This document shows positions 43,196-52,013 of a stretch of 64,000 nucleotides of DNA, in pieces; within the stretch, counting starts at the first letter, position 1; each line of letters opens with the position of its first letter. The notes under the pieces were generated by a model, which saw only the letters and a list, made by a program, of their open reading frames with translations, was not told where the DNA came from and did not search any database. The position numbers and the translations under genes are program-made. Source of the stretch: Chitinimonas_A lacunae (lineage in GTDB: Bacteria > Pseudomonadota > Gammaproteobacteria > Burkholderiales > Chitinimonadaceae); the NCBI RefSeq assembly GCF_042650885.1, contig NZ_JBHSBU010000001.1, forward strand, positions 3,286,001 through 3,350,000, in the 5' to 3' direction.

Positions 43196-44089
43196 TTAGC
43201 CCCGGCCAAGCCGCTTGGCCAGTCCCTGGGCCAAGGCTTCGGCCGCCTGCGGCCGGAAGCGGAAGAACAGTTCCGGCTCGACCAGCTCCAGTTCCATGAT
43301 GCGCAGCCGATCGCCGTCTTCGACCAGATCGACCCGGGCATACAGCGGCAATACCGGACAGGCCGCCACGGCGCGCTCGGCAAACTCGATCTCGGCCGGA
43401 CTCGGGAAATACGGGTGAACGATGCCGCCATGGTCATCCTGCACCCGGAAGTCGCCCGGCGCCGGGGTCTTGCGGATCGCATGGCTGAAGCGACCGTCGA
43501 TCACCATCAGCGACAGCTCGCCCTGTTCGAGCACCGTCGGCATAAAGGGCTGGACCATCATCGCTTCGCTCACCAGACAGCTATCGAGCTGCGCTTGCAG
43601 CAAGGCCGGCGTGCCACGGAAGGTCAGGCGGGCGGAACCCGAGACGACCGGCTTGATCACCAGTTCGTGGCAGCCCAGACGCGCTGCCAGCATTGCCAGA
43701 TCAGCCGTACTGCCGCGTTCCAGATATAGGGTGGGGACGATGGCCACGCCCTGTTCGGCCAGATCACGCAGATAGCGCTTGTCGAGATTCCAGCTGAGCA
43801 GGTCGTAGCGATTTTGCAGTGGCAGGATACGGGCCACGTTTTCCAGCCACGGCGAGAATTCGTCGTAGCGCTCGAAATAGTCCCAGGTGCTGCGAAACAG
43901 TGCGGTGCCGGTATTCGACCAGTCGTGCTGCGGGTCGTCCCAGGCCACCCGGGCGGCGCTCAGGCCCAGGCGTTTCAGATGGTGCAGCAGCCATGCCTCT
44001 TCAAGCAGTACCTGGCAGCCATACGGCTCGTCGAGCGGCGGATTGAGCAGGCGGCGGTCGGTCAAGATGGCGACATCAAGGGCAGGCAT
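43196..44089 (-). CDS. ATP-grasp domain protein (RimK/glutathione-synthetase-like)
   Basis: 297 aa. The N-terminal pre-ATP-grasp part 'DVAILTDRRLLNPPLDEPYGC' is followed by 'CHELVIKPVVSGSARLTFRG' (ATP-binding Lys) and 'ARVDLVEDGDRLRIMELELVEPELFF' (metal-binding Glu pair). This orphan ATP-grasp family ligates a carboxylate to an amine; the substrate is unknown. It is encoded 33 bp upstream of pbpC on the same strand, so it may act near cell-wall metabolism, but this is only positional. Confidence 0.82.
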   Translation of the reverse strand: MPALDVAILTDRRLLNPPLDEPYGCQVLLEEAWLLHHLKRLGLSAARVAWDDPQHDWSNTGTALFRSTWDYFERYDEFSPWLENVARILPLQNRYDLLSWNLDKRYLRDLAEQGVAIVPTLYLERGSTADLAMLAARLGCHELVIKPVVSGSARLTFRGTPALLQAQLDSCLVSEAMMVQPFMPTVLEQGELSLMVIDGRFSHAIRKTPAPGDFRVQDDHGGIVHPYFPSPAEIEFAERAVAACPVLPLYARVDLVEDGDRLRIMELELVEPELFFRFRPQAAEALAQGLAKRLGRG

Positions 44090-44227
44090 GGCAGTTTCCG
44101 GGAAAAATCACCGCCTGGGGCGGTGGACCCGTCACGCGGCGATCAGGGCCGGGGCCCGGACAGTAGAAGTCGACACGGCGTGAACGGGAGACAGGGCGGA
44201 TTCGGGTCGGCTTCCGCCGCCGGGGCA

Positions 44228-44551
44228 TCAGTAGCGCGGCATGGCCGGATCGACCTGATCGGCCCAGGCGGCCACGCCGCCGCTCAGATTGTATAGCGTC
44301 TCGAAACCGGCCCGTTCGAGATAGGACGCCACCTGGTAGCTGCGCATGCCATGGTGGCAGATCGCCACGATCGGCGCTGCTTCGTCGAGTTCCTGCATCC
44401 GCTCGGGGATGGTCTGCATCGGTACATTGATCGCGCCATCGATACGACAGCGGTCGAATTCCCACGGCTCGCGCACATCGAGCAGCAGCGGGCGCGGCCG
44501 GCTGGCGTCGGCCAGCCAGGCGGCCAGTTCGGTCGGGGTCAGGACTTCCAT
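44228..44551 (-). CDS. Single-domain rhodanese (sulfurtransferase)
   Basis: 107 aa. 'LLLDVREPWEFDRCRIDGAINVPM' is the rhodanese CH2A block and 'IVAICHHGMRSYQVASYL' holds catalytic Cys65 in a C-H-H-G-M-R loop; 'YNLSGGVAAWADQVD' ends the fold. Probably carries persulfide sulfur in the cytoplasm. ATG 44551 has AGGAGA at 7-nt spacing. It follows pcm but after a terminator. Confidence 0.9.
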   Translation of the reverse strand: MEVLTPTELAAWLADASRPRPLLLDVREPWEFDRCRIDGAINVPMQTIPERMQELDEAAPIVAICHHGMRSYQVASYLERAGFETLYNLSGGVAAWADQVDPAMPRY

Positions 44552-44595
44552 CTCGTCTCTCCTAGGCAAACCGGCCCAGACGGGCCGGTATCGGA

Positions 44596-44622
44596 CAAAA
44601 AAGCCGGCTCAGGGGCCGGCTT
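44596..44622 (-). terminator. Intrinsic terminator of the pcm-like gene
   Basis: Minus strand: AAGCCGGC, 6-nt loop, GCCGGCTT, then TTTTG; 14 bp after the methyltransferase stop. Confidence 0.88.
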
Positions 44623-44635
44623 ACGCTATGGGACA

Positions 44636-45286
44636 TCAGAACTGGAACTTGGGCGCCGGCGGGACGTTACGCAGCGGCTCCAGCACGGTCTCGAACAGCT
44701 TCTCTTCCTTGACCGCGCCGCCGACCTTGGTGAACAGCGAAGCGCTCATCACCGGCAGCTCGCCCACCACAGCCCACAGCCGGCCGCCTTCGGCCAGTTG
44801 GCCCAGCAGCGCCTCGGGGCGGGTGGGGTAGGAGCCACCGGCCACGATCACATCGTAAGGCGCATGGCGGTCCCAACCGAGGGCGGCATCGCCCGTTTCG
44901 ACCGTGACATTGAGGCAACCGGCCGCCTTGAGCTGCTCCCGCGCGGCATCGGCCGTGGCCGGGTCGATCTCGACCGAATAGACATGCTTGACCAGATGCG
45001 ACAGCAGCGCCGTCAGATAGCCCGAGCCGGTACCGATCTCCAGCACCCGGTCGGTGCGCTTAAGGCCCAGTTCCTGCAAGACCCGGGCTTCGAGCTTGGG
45101 TTGCCACATGCGGAAACCATTACCCAGCGGCAGCTCCATATCGACAAAAGCCATCTGGCGATGGGCTTCGGGGACAAACTGCTCACGTTTCACGTGAAAC
45201 AGCAGATTCAGGACGGTCTGGTCGAGCACATCCCACGGGCGGATTTGCTGTTCGACCATATTGAAGCGGGCGTTTTCCCAATCCAT
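44636..45286 (-). CDS. pcm: Protein-L-isoaspartate O-methyltransferase-family protein
   Basis: 216 aa. Class I SAM-dependent methyltransferase: 'NMVEQQIRPWDVLDQTVLN' and 'REQFVPEAHR' match the PCMT N-terminal region; motif I is 'RVLEIGTGSGYLTALLSHL'; 'YDVIVAGGSYPTRPEALLGQL' is the post-motif. It repairs isoaspartyl residues, although this short subgroup often sits next to thi or tolC genes and its activity is less certain. Divergent from thiC. Confidence 0.85.
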   Translation of the reverse strand: MDWENARFNMVEQQIRPWDVLDQTVLNLLFHVKREQFVPEAHRQMAFVDMELPLGNGFRMWQPKLEARVLQELGLKRTDRVLEIGTGSGYLTALLSHLVKHVYSVEIDPATADAAREQLKAAGCLNVTVETGDAALGWDRHAPYDVIVAGGSYPTRPEALLGQLAEGGRLWAVVGELPVMSASLFTKVGGAVKEEKLFETVLEPLRNVPPAPKFQF

Positions 45287-45403
45287 TGGGGCATCCTTTC
45301 CACAACGAAAACGCCGCGAAAGGCGGCGCTTTGAGTCATTCGATTTGGCATCGATTAATCGTTGTAATTATTCCATATTTGCTTTAGCTTCACAGCATTT
45401 CCA

Positions 45404-45495
45404 GACGCTAGGGGTTCTTCCGTCAATGATGGACGGAGGATGAGACAAACCCTCAGCACCTGATCCGGTTAACACCGGCGTAGGGAAGCGTCCTG
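45404..45495 (+). promoter_or_regulatory. TPP riboswitch (THI element) upstream of thiC
   Basis: P1 arms GACGCT (45404-45409) and AGCGTC (45487-45492) enclose GGGG, then ATGAGA and ACCCTCAGCACCTGAT, CCGG-TTAACACCGG and CGTAGGGAAG, the conserved thiamin-pyrophosphate aptamer order. It lies 60 bp before thiC. Binding of TPP is expected to hide the ribosome-binding site or promote termination, repressing thiC. Confidence 0.95.
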
Positions 45496-45553
45496 CGGCA
45501 CCGCGTCCGCGCGTCCGTCTTCCCTGCGTCGCCCATCCGAGGAGATCCCTCCA

Positions 45554-47473
45554 GTGAACGCGCCGCACCAGAAGAAGATCCTGTCGCAGACTGCCCATGT
45601 GGACGAAGCTGCCGTCCAGCCCTTTCCCAATTCCCAGAAAATCTACGTCGAAGGCAGCCGGCCCGATCTGCGCGTGCCGATGCGCGAAATCTGCCAGGCC
45701 GATACGCCCACGAGCTTCGGTGGTGAAGCCAATCCGCCGATCTATGTCTACGACACGTCCGGCCCGTACACCGACCCCAAGATCGCCATCGATGTGCGAA
45801 AAGGTCTGGCCCCGCTGCGCGCCAGCTGGATCGAAGAGCGCGCCGATACCGAACTGCTGGCCGGCCTCTCGAGCGAATACGGCCGTGCCCGCGAAGGCGA
45901 TGCGTCGCTCGACCATCTGCGCTTCGAGCTGACCCGCAAACCGCGCCGCGCCCTTGCTGGCCGCAATGTCACCCAGATGCATTACGCCCGCCAGGGCATC
46001 GTGACGCCCGAGATGGAATTCGTGGCGATCCGCGAAAACCTGCGCCGTCAGGAATACCTGGCCAGCCTGCAAGCCACCGGCCCCAACGGCGCCCGGATGG
46101 TCGAGCTGCTGGCCCGTCAGCATCGTGGCCATAGCTTCGGTGCCGCCATCCCCGAGCAGATCACCCCCGAGTTCGTCCGCGACGAAGTGGCGCGCGGCCG
46201 CGCCATTATCCCGGCCAATATCAACCATCCGGAATCGGAGCCGATGATCATCGGCCGCAACTTCCTGGTGAAGATCAACGGCAATATCGGCAACTCGGCC
46301 GTGACCTCGTCGATCGAGGAAGAAGTCGAGAAGATGACCTGGGGCATCCGCTGGGGCGCCGACACCATCATGGATCTTTCGACGGGCAAACATATCCACG
46401 AAACCCGCGAATGGATCCTGCGCAACAGCCCGGTGCCGATCGGTACGGTGCCGATCTATCAGGCGCTGGAAAAGGTCGATGGTCGTGCCGAGGAGCTGAC
46501 CTGGGAGATCTTCCGCGACACCCTGATCGAGCAGGCCGAGCAGGGCGTCGACTATTTCACCATCCACGCGGGCGTTCGCCTCGCCTATGTGCCCTGGACC
46601 GCCAAGCGCATGACCGGCATCGTCAGCCGGGGCGGTTCGATCATGGCCAAGTGGTGTCTGGCGCATCACAAGGAGAATTTCCTCTACACCCATTTCGAGG
46701 AAATCTGCGAAATCATGCGCGCCTACGATGTGAGCTTCAGCCTGGGCGACGGCCTGCGGCCCGGTTCGGTGTGGGACGCCAACGACGATGCGCAACTGGG
46801 CGAACTCAAGACCCTGGGCGAACTGACCCAGGTCGCCTGGAAGCACGATGTCCAGACCATGATCGAAGGCCCGGGCCATGTGCCGATGCAGTTGATCAAG
46901 GAGAATATGGACCTCCAGCTCGACTATTGCAGCGAGGCGCCGTTCTATACGCTGGGTCCGCTGACCACCGATATCGCGCCGGGCTACGACCATATCACCA
47001 GCGCCATTGGCGCCGCCCAGATCGGCTGGTACGGCACCGCCATGCTGTGCTACGTCACGCCCAAGGAGCACCTGGGTCTGCCCAATAAGGACGACGTCAA
47101 GGAAGGCATCATGGCCTACAAGATCGCTGCCCATGCAGCCGATCTGGCCAAGGGCCATCCGGGTGCGCAGATCCGCGATAATGCGCTGTCCAAGGCTCGC
47201 TTCGAATTCCGCTGGGAAGACCAGTTCAACCTCGGCCTCGACCCCGACCGTGCCCGCGAATACCACGACGAGACGCTGCCGCAGCAAGGCGCCAAGGTGG
47301 CCCATTTCTGCTCGATGTGCGGACCGCATTTCTGCTCGATGAAGATCACCCAAGATGTGCGCGATTTCGCCGCCAGCCAGGGGGTGTCCGAGCAGGAAGC
47401 GTTGCAGAAGGGCATGGAAGTGAAGTCGATCGAGTTCGTCAAACAAGGCGCTCAGGTCTACCACAAGCTGTAA
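45554..47473 (+). CDS. thiC: Phosphomethylpyrimidine synthase
   Basis: 639 aa. Radical-SAM-like Fe-S enzyme converting AIR to HMP-P in thiamin synthesis. Signatures: 'IYVYDTSGPYTDP', 'MHYARQGIVTPEMEFVAIRE', 'NINHPESEPMIIGRNFLVKINGNIGNS' region, 'GPGHVPMQLI', and the C-terminal cluster ligands 'FCSMCGPHFCSMK'. The start is GTG 45554 after GAGGAG. Controlled by the TPP riboswitch; thiD and thiE lie at 50-52 kb. Confidence 0.97.
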   Translation: MNAPHQKKILSQTAHVDEAAVQPFPNSQKIYVEGSRPDLRVPMREICQADTPTSFGGEANPPIYVYDTSGPYTDPKIAIDVRKGLAPLRASWIEERADTELLAGLSSEYGRAREGDASLDHLRFELTRKPRRALAGRNVTQMHYARQGIVTPEMEFVAIRENLRRQEYLASLQATGPNGARMVELLARQHRGHSFGAAIPEQITPEFVRDEVARGRAIIPANINHPESEPMIIGRNFLVKINGNIGNSAVTSSIEEEVEKMTWGIRWGADTIMDLSTGKHIHETREWILRNSPVPIGTVPIYQALEKVDGRAEELTWEIFRDTLIEQAEQGVDYFTIHAGVRLAYVPWTAKRMTGIVSRGGSIMAKWCLAHHKENFLYTHFEEICEIMRAYDVSFSLGDGLRPGSVWDANDDAQLGELKTLGELTQVAWKHDVQTMIEGPGHVPMQLIKENMDLQLDYCSEAPFYTLGPLTTDIAPGYDHITSAIGAAQIGWYGTAMLCYVTPKEHLGLPNKDDVKEGIMAYKIAAHAADLAKGHPGAQIRDNALSKARFEFRWEDQFNLGLDPDRAREYHDETLPQQGAKVAHFCSMCGPHFCSMKITQDVRDFAASQGVSEQEALQKGMEVKSIEFVKQGAQVYHKL

Positions 47474-47486
47474 GCAGCCAATGCTT

Positions 47487-47512
47487 GAGTCGTCGCTTCA
47501 GGCGACTCTTCT
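47487..47512 (+). terminator. Probable terminator of thiC
   Basis: GAGTCG and CGACTC pair around a ~10-nt loop, followed by TTCTTT, 14 bp after the thiC stop. The stem is short. Confidence 0.55.
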
Positions 47513-47797
47513 TTGAAGGCAGGTATGCATTTATTGCATGCCTGTTTTTGTTGATGTGCAAGATTCTGTCTTGCAATTAGGCAAGAAGGCATTCGGAAAA
47601 GGAATGTCTTAATTGGTGGAATCGCCTCCAGCGCAGTCTCCAGGTGAAGCAACCGGACACTTCCGGCGCCCATGGCCGTGAAGGCGCAGACAGGGAAGCG
47701 TCGCGTCACCCCTGCGAGCGGGGACCGCTTGGAGGCCGTTTCTCATGCCAACCCGTGCCGGACAGTCCATGTTCGCGCCAGACAGGAGCCAGCTCCC

Positions 47798-48709
47798 ATG
47801 AGTTCTACCCCCGTTCCTCGCCTCACCCTCAGTCGTGACGGTCCCGAATTTTCCCGGCTGGTGGCCGGCACCTGGCGGCTCGGCGAGTGGCAATGGCCGC
47901 TGGCGCGTCGTATTGCCTGGATCGAAGCCTGTCTGGAACTCGGTATCACCACCTTCGACCATGCCGATATCTACGGCGGCTATACGGTGGAGGCCCTGTT
48001 CGGCGAAGCCCTCAAGGCCCGTCCCGATCTGCGTGAACGCATCGAATTGGTCAGCAAGTGCGGTATCCGGCTGGTCCACCCCAATCGGCCGGAACACCGG
48101 ATCAAGTCCTACGACACCTCGCGCGCCCATCTCGAAGCAAGCGTCCATGCCTCGCTCAAGGCACTCGGCACCGAGCGGCTCGATCTGCTGCTGATCCACC
48201 GGCCCGACCCGCTGATGGATGCCGATGAAATCGCCAGCGCCTTCGAGTCGCTCCAGCGCGCGGGCAAGGTGCGCCACTTCGGTGTCTCCAATTTCACCCC
48301 GTCCCAATTCGCCCTGCTCGACAGCCGCTACCGGCTCGTTACCAACCAGATCGAATGCTCGCTGCTGCACCTGGCCCCGATGCTCGACGGCACGCTCGAT
48401 CAGGCCCAGCAACTGGGCCGGGCGCCGATGATCTGGTCGCCGCTGGCGGGCGGCCGGCTGCTCCGTGGTGAAGACGACAGCGCCCGCCAGGTCCAGACCA
48501 CCTTGACCAGCCTGGCCGCCAAATACGCGGTCAGCGCCTCCACCTTGGCCCACGCCTGGCTGCTGCGCCATCCGGCCCGCCCGCTGCCCATCGTCGGCAG
48601 CTCGCGCCTGGAAGGCTATCAAGAAGCCGCGGCGGCCTTTTCAGTCGAGCTCGAACGCAGCGACTGGTACGCGCTCTGGTCGGCCTCCACCGGCGCACCC
48701 GTACCCTGA
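47798..48709 (+). CDS. Aldo/keto reductase (YdhF-like)
   Basis: 303 aa. TIM-barrel NADPH oxidoreductase: 'ITTFDHADIYGGYTVEALFGEAL' contains Asp and Tyr of the catalytic tetrad, 'VSKCGIRLV' the Lys, 'LDLLLIHRPDPLMDADEIA' the His; 'KVRHFGVSNFTPSQF' and 'PLPIVGSSRLEGY' bind NADPH. The substrate is unknown. ATG 47798 has AGGAG 10 nt upstream; an upstream in-frame extension to 47672 lacks similarity to the family. Confidence 0.92.
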   Translation: MSSTPVPRLTLSRDGPEFSRLVAGTWRLGEWQWPLARRIAWIEACLELGITTFDHADIYGGYTVEALFGEALKARPDLRERIELVSKCGIRLVHPNRPEHRIKSYDTSRAHLEASVHASLKALGTERLDLLLIHRPDPLMDADEIASAFESLQRAGKVRHFGVSNFTPSQFALLDSRYRLVTNQIECSLLHLAPMLDGTLDQAQQLGRAPMIWSPLAGGRLLRGEDDSARQVQTTLTSLAAKYAVSASTLAHAWLLRHPARPLPIVGSSRLEGYQEAAAAFSVELERSDWYALWSASTGAPVP

Positions 48710-48934
48710 GACGGACATAGGCCGCAAGGCAGAAAGCCGCCACCTCTCCCACCCGCTTTCGTCTCCAACCCGGCCCCCTCCCGCCACCGCTCACGCACCT
48801 ATCCTGCATCCGCGACGGCCTCTGCTTCCGAAGCTGGGAGCGGGGCAGGAGTCTGAGTCGGAGTCAGCAAGAGTTTTGCGCTATGAAGCTTAATGCTCAA
48901 ATAGCGAAGTCCGATGCATCAGCCTCTTTCGTGG

Positions 48935-48969
48935 CGGCAAAGCCCAGGCTGATAATGGCGGCTTTGCCG
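48935..48969 (+). promoter_or_regulatory. Hairpin in the leader of the SEC-C gene
   Basis: A perfect 10-bp inverted repeat (CGGCAAAGCC / GGCTTTGCCG) with a 15-nt loop, 18 bp before ATG 48988. It could form a 5'-UTR hairpin; no T-run. Confidence 0.4.
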
Positions 48970-48987
48970 TTCTGAGCGGATCTCGCC

Positions 48988-49917
48988 ATGTCCCTGCCCC
49001 ATCTCGAAGCCCTGCCCTCGGATCTCCAGCGTTATCACGACGCCGCGCCCGCTGCCTCGCTGGCGGCAGTGGTGGCCGATCCAGCGCGTTACGCCGATCC
49101 TCTGCTTGCCGAACTCGACCGGGTTGCTGCCGATCCGGACTACGCCAGTGGCGACGATCCGTGGATGCTCCATATCTATGCGCTGTTCCTGCTGGCTGGC
49201 TGGCGTGAAACGCGGGCCTTTCCTGCGCTGCTCCAGCTGGCACGGATGCCCGAAGATCAGCTCGACGCCCTGCTCGGCGACCATATGACCGAGACCCTGC
49301 CGCGCGCGCTGGCTGCCTGCTGCGACGACGACGGCAAGCTCCACACGCTGGCACTCGACGAGTCGGCCTCGTTCTGGGGCCGCAGCGCTGCCTTCGATGC
49401 CCTGGCGATCCGGGTACTTGAGGGCGACAGCGACCGGGCCGGGCTGGTGCAGTGGCTGGGCGACACCGGACGCGCCCTGTTTGCCCGTCTCCCGGCCAGC
49501 ACCACCCAGCGCGACGAGGCCACCAACGAGACGGCAGAACTGCTCGATACCGTGGTCTACACCGCCACCCAGATCGGCGCGGCGGAGCTGGCCGAGGAAA
49601 TCCTGGGCTGGTACGACAAAGGCTGGATCAACCCCGAACTGGCTGACCGCACCATGCTGGCCGAAGACCTGCAACAGCCGTTTGAAGCCTGTCAGGCTGC
49701 GCTGCGTGAACGGTCCTCCGGTGGCTATCCCCGCGACGTGCTTGAAGAGATCGGCACCTGGGCCTGCTTCAGCGAAGACGATCTCGATGAGCTGGACGAG
49801 GACGAAGAAGACGGCGAGCCGCAAGCGCCTTTCCGCCGCGAAGAACCCAAGGTCGGCCGCAACGATCCCTGCCCGTGCGGCAGCGGCAAGAAATTCAAGA
49901 AGTGCCACGGCGCCTGA
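48988..49917 (+). CDS. DUF1186-like protein with C-terminal SEC-C zinc motif
   Basis: 309 aa. The first ~250 residues are helical and HEAT-like ('DPWMLHIYALFLLAGWRETRAFPALLQLARMP', 'VYTATQIGAAELAEEILGWYDKG'), consistent with DUF1186. An acidic linker ('DDLDELDEDEEDGE') leads to 'VGRNDPCPCGSGKKFKKCHGA', a full SEC-C motif that binds Zn2+ and, in SecA, contacts ribosomes and SecB. Possibly a ribosome- or chaperone-associated protein; no specific role is known. Confidence 0.88.
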   Translation: MSLPHLEALPSDLQRYHDAAPAASLAAVVADPARYADPLLAELDRVAADPDYASGDDPWMLHIYALFLLAGWRETRAFPALLQLARMPEDQLDALLGDHMTETLPRALAACCDDDGKLHTLALDESASFWGRSAAFDALAIRVLEGDSDRAGLVQWLGDTGRALFARLPASTTQRDEATNETAELLDTVVYTATQIGAAELAEEILGWYDKGWINPELADRTMLAEDLQQPFEACQAALRERSSGGYPRDVLEEIGTWACFSEDDLDELDEDEEDGEPQAPFRREEPKVGRNDPCPCGSGKKFKKCHGA

Positions 49918-50251
49918 GGCCGTGTCTCATTGGGAATGGCGTCCAGGTGCGATGCACCGTCCAGCGCTGCCTTGCAGGATGGGACCGACTCGACGCCATT
50001 TCTTATCGATCACTGCCATGGGGCAGCCTTTTCCCGGACCCTTCGAGCCGCTGGCATCGCCGCTCGATCAAGCGGTCCTGACCTTCAGAGATCGATCGCA
50101 GCGGGACTGATTCAAGCGCCTTGCCTGGGGGACTTGGTGTAGAGGCGGACGGGAAGAGGGAAGCGCTGCTTGGGATAAATTTTTAAATATTCCATTTATC
50201 CAGCAGTTTATCTTGCAAGCATCTTGCAGATAAATTGATTTCCCCCGTCCT
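49918..50251. other. Intergenic region between convergent genes
   Basis: 334 bp. The 9-bp inverted repeat AATGGCGTC (49935-49943) / GACGCCATT (49992-50000) encloses 48 bp with smaller palindromes, faintly recalling the terminal arms of the dispersed repeat but not convincingly the same. The AT-rich stretch 50175-50235 lies just after the thiE stop. No gene. Confidence 0.4.
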
Positions 50252-50902
50252 TTATTCTCCGCGATGTAATGCCTGCCCCGCCCGTAAAGCCCCCAGCATG
50301 GTAGCGGCCGTGACGCCTGGTGCCGGGCTTTCGAGAAACAGGGAACCGATCACGGCGGCGGCATCGGCACCGGCGGCGCCGACCTCGGCGATATTGTCGG
50401 CATCGATGCCGCCAATCGCGACCGTGGGCAGGCCCAGTTCGGCGGCCTGTGCAAACAGGGTCAGCGGTGCCAGCGGAGCGTTCGGTTTGGTCAGCGACGG
50501 GAAGACGGCGCCAAAGGCCAGATAGCTGGCCCCGGCCGCCCGGGCGGCGCGGGCGCGTTCGATACTGGCGTAACACGAGGCACCGATAATGGCGGTCGGG
50601 CCGAGCCGGGCACGGGCGACGGCGAGGTTGCCGTCGTTACCGCCCAGATGGACCCCTTCGGCTGAGATCGCCTCGGCCAGGTCGAGATGGTCATTGATGA
50701 TCAACGGCACGGTGAAACGCCGGGTCAGTGCCCGCAGCGCCCGCGCCTGCCGCAGCCGGGTGGCGGCATCGGCGCGCTTGTTGCGGTACTGCAACAGAGA
50801 AACCCCGCCCGCCAGCACCGCTTCGACCGTTTCGAGCAGATGTTCGTCGTCGAGCCAGTCGGGGGTGATGGCGTAGAGGCCGTCGATGATATTGCCCTTC
50901 AT
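50252..50902 (-). CDS. thiE: Thiamin-phosphate synthase
   Basis: 216 aa. TIM-barrel enzyme joining HMP-PP and thiazole phosphate. 'GLYAITPDWLDDEHLLETVEAVLAGGVSLLQYRNK' opens it; 'LIINDHLDLAEAISAEGVHLGGNDG' and 'IIGASCYASIERARAAR' bind substrates, 'YLAFGAVFPSLTKPNAP' and 'LPTVAIGGIDADNIAEV' the phosphates. It overlaps the thiD stop by 4 bp (ATGA), so the two are translationally coupled. Confidence 0.95.
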   Translation of the reverse strand: MKGNIIDGLYAITPDWLDDEHLLETVEAVLAGGVSLLQYRNKRADAATRLRQARALRALTRRFTVPLIINDHLDLAEAISAEGVHLGGNDGNLAVARARLGPTAIIGASCYASIERARAARAAGASYLAFGAVFPSLTKPNAPLAPLTLFAQAAELGLPTVAIGGIDADNIAEVGAAGADAAAVIGSLFLESPAPGVTAATMLGALRAGQALHRGE

Positions 50903-51723
50903 TCGGTCGGGTCTTCCTCGCCGCGCATCCAGTACAGCCGATCGGGCAGATGCTGGCCCATGCCGGGACGGTAGGCGTTGAGCAGGGTCTGGTAGGTATA
51001 GGCCTGGGCCTCGCGCACCGCCTGCGGCAGTTCCATCCCGTTGGCCAGCAGGGCCGCCAGTGCCGAGGCCAGCGTACAGCCCGAACCGTGGTAGCTGTGC
51101 GGCAGGCGCTCCCAGGTATCGACCCGCAGCCGGCCGCCACGGCCGAACAGCATATTGGTGACTTGCAGGGTGTTTTCGTGGGTACCCGTCACCAGCACAT
51201 GCTCGCAGCCAAAGCGCAGGATGCCGAGCGCAGCCTCGTCGATCGACATGGTCTCCTGCTCGTCGGGGTCATCGCTGGCCAGACGGCGGGCTTCGAGGCT
51301 GTTGGGGGTCAGGATCAGGGTATGCGGCAGCAGCAGCTCGCGCATGGCCGAGATCAGATCGTCGGAGGCGAATTCATCGCCGCCGCCGGTGGCGAATACC
51401 GGATCGACGATCAGCGGCACCTCGGGATAATCGGCGGCAATCTCGGCGATCACGGTGAGGTTTTCCACGCTGCCGACGACGCCGACCTTGATGGCGGCGA
51501 TCTGCATGTCTTCCAGCACGAAGCGCGCTTGGTCGGACACCATTTCGGCGTCGATGGCGAGGAAGTCTTCCATGCCGGCGGTGTCTTGCACCGTCAGCGC
51601 CGTGACGACGGGCAGACCGTGGCAGCCAAGGGCGCCGAGCGCCGCGAGGTCAGCCGACAGACCGGCGCCGCCCGAAGGGTCGTTGCCGGCAAATACCAGG
51701 ACGATGGGTGGGGTCTCGTTCAT
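50899..51723 (-). CDS. thiD: Hydroxymethylpyrimidine/phosphomethylpyrimidine kinase
   Basis: 274 aa. Ribokinase-like kinase phosphorylating HMP then HMP-P. 'VLVFAGNDPSGGAGLSADLAAL' is the ThiD N-terminus; 'IVDPVFATGGGDEFA' and 'TPNSLEARRL' are substrate motifs; 'LPHSYHGSGCTLASALAALLA' is the GxGD-type anion hole with Gly-Ser-Gly-Cys. Pairs with thiE; no riboswitch is evident upstream of this pair. Confidence 0.95.
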   Translation of the reverse strand: MNETPPIVLVFAGNDPSGGAGLSADLAALGALGCHGLPVVTALTVQDTAGMEDFLAIDAEMVSDQARFVLEDMQIAAIKVGVVGSVENLTVIAEIAADYPEVPLIVDPVFATGGGDEFASDDLISAMRELLLPHTLILTPNSLEARRLASDDPDEQETMSIDEAALGILRFGCEHVLVTGTHENTLQVTNMLFGRGGRLRVDTWERLPHSYHGSGCTLASALAALLANGMELPQAVREAQAYTYQTLLNAYRPGMGQHLPDRLYWMRGEEDPTE

Positions 51724-51798
51724 TGAACAGTTGTGTCGGGGTCGAATGCGATAAAATTTTAGCCATTATCCCATCTACCCAAGCGACAAGGTTCGACA

Positions 51799-51963
51799 AT
51801 GAAAAAATACATGTGCCTGATTTGCGGCTTTATCTACGACGAGGCGGCAGGTTGGCCAGAAGATGGGATTGCGCCGGGCACGCGCTGGGAGGATGTGCCG
51901 ATGAACTGGGCTTGCCCCGACTGCGGCGCCCGCAAGGAAGATTTCGAAATGATCGAGATCTGA
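51799..51963 (+). CDS. Rubredoxin
   Basis: 54 aa. One-iron electron carrier. Iron ligands are Cys6, Cys9 ('YMCLICGFIYDE') and Cys39, Cys42 ('WACPDCGARKEDF'), with the conserved Gly-rich turn 'GIAPGTRWEDVP' between. ATG 51799 follows AAGG. Divergent from thiD by 75 bp and first gene of a plus-strand run to hemL with gaps of 50, 31, 3 and 32 bp. Confidence 0.96.
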   Translation: MKKYMCLICGFIYDEAAGWPEDGIAPGTRWEDVPMNWACPDCGARKEDFEMIEI

Positions 51964-52013
51964 GCGGCCCGGGCGCTTCCATCCTCTACTGTGGGCCTCT
52001 GCCCTTTACCGCC

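Noticed and set aside
45368..47464. Nearly 700-codon open frame on the minus strand opposite thiC
   Set aside because: It mirrors the thiC codon pattern in GC-rich DNA, has no recognisable domain and would run antisense through a riboswitch-controlled essential gene.
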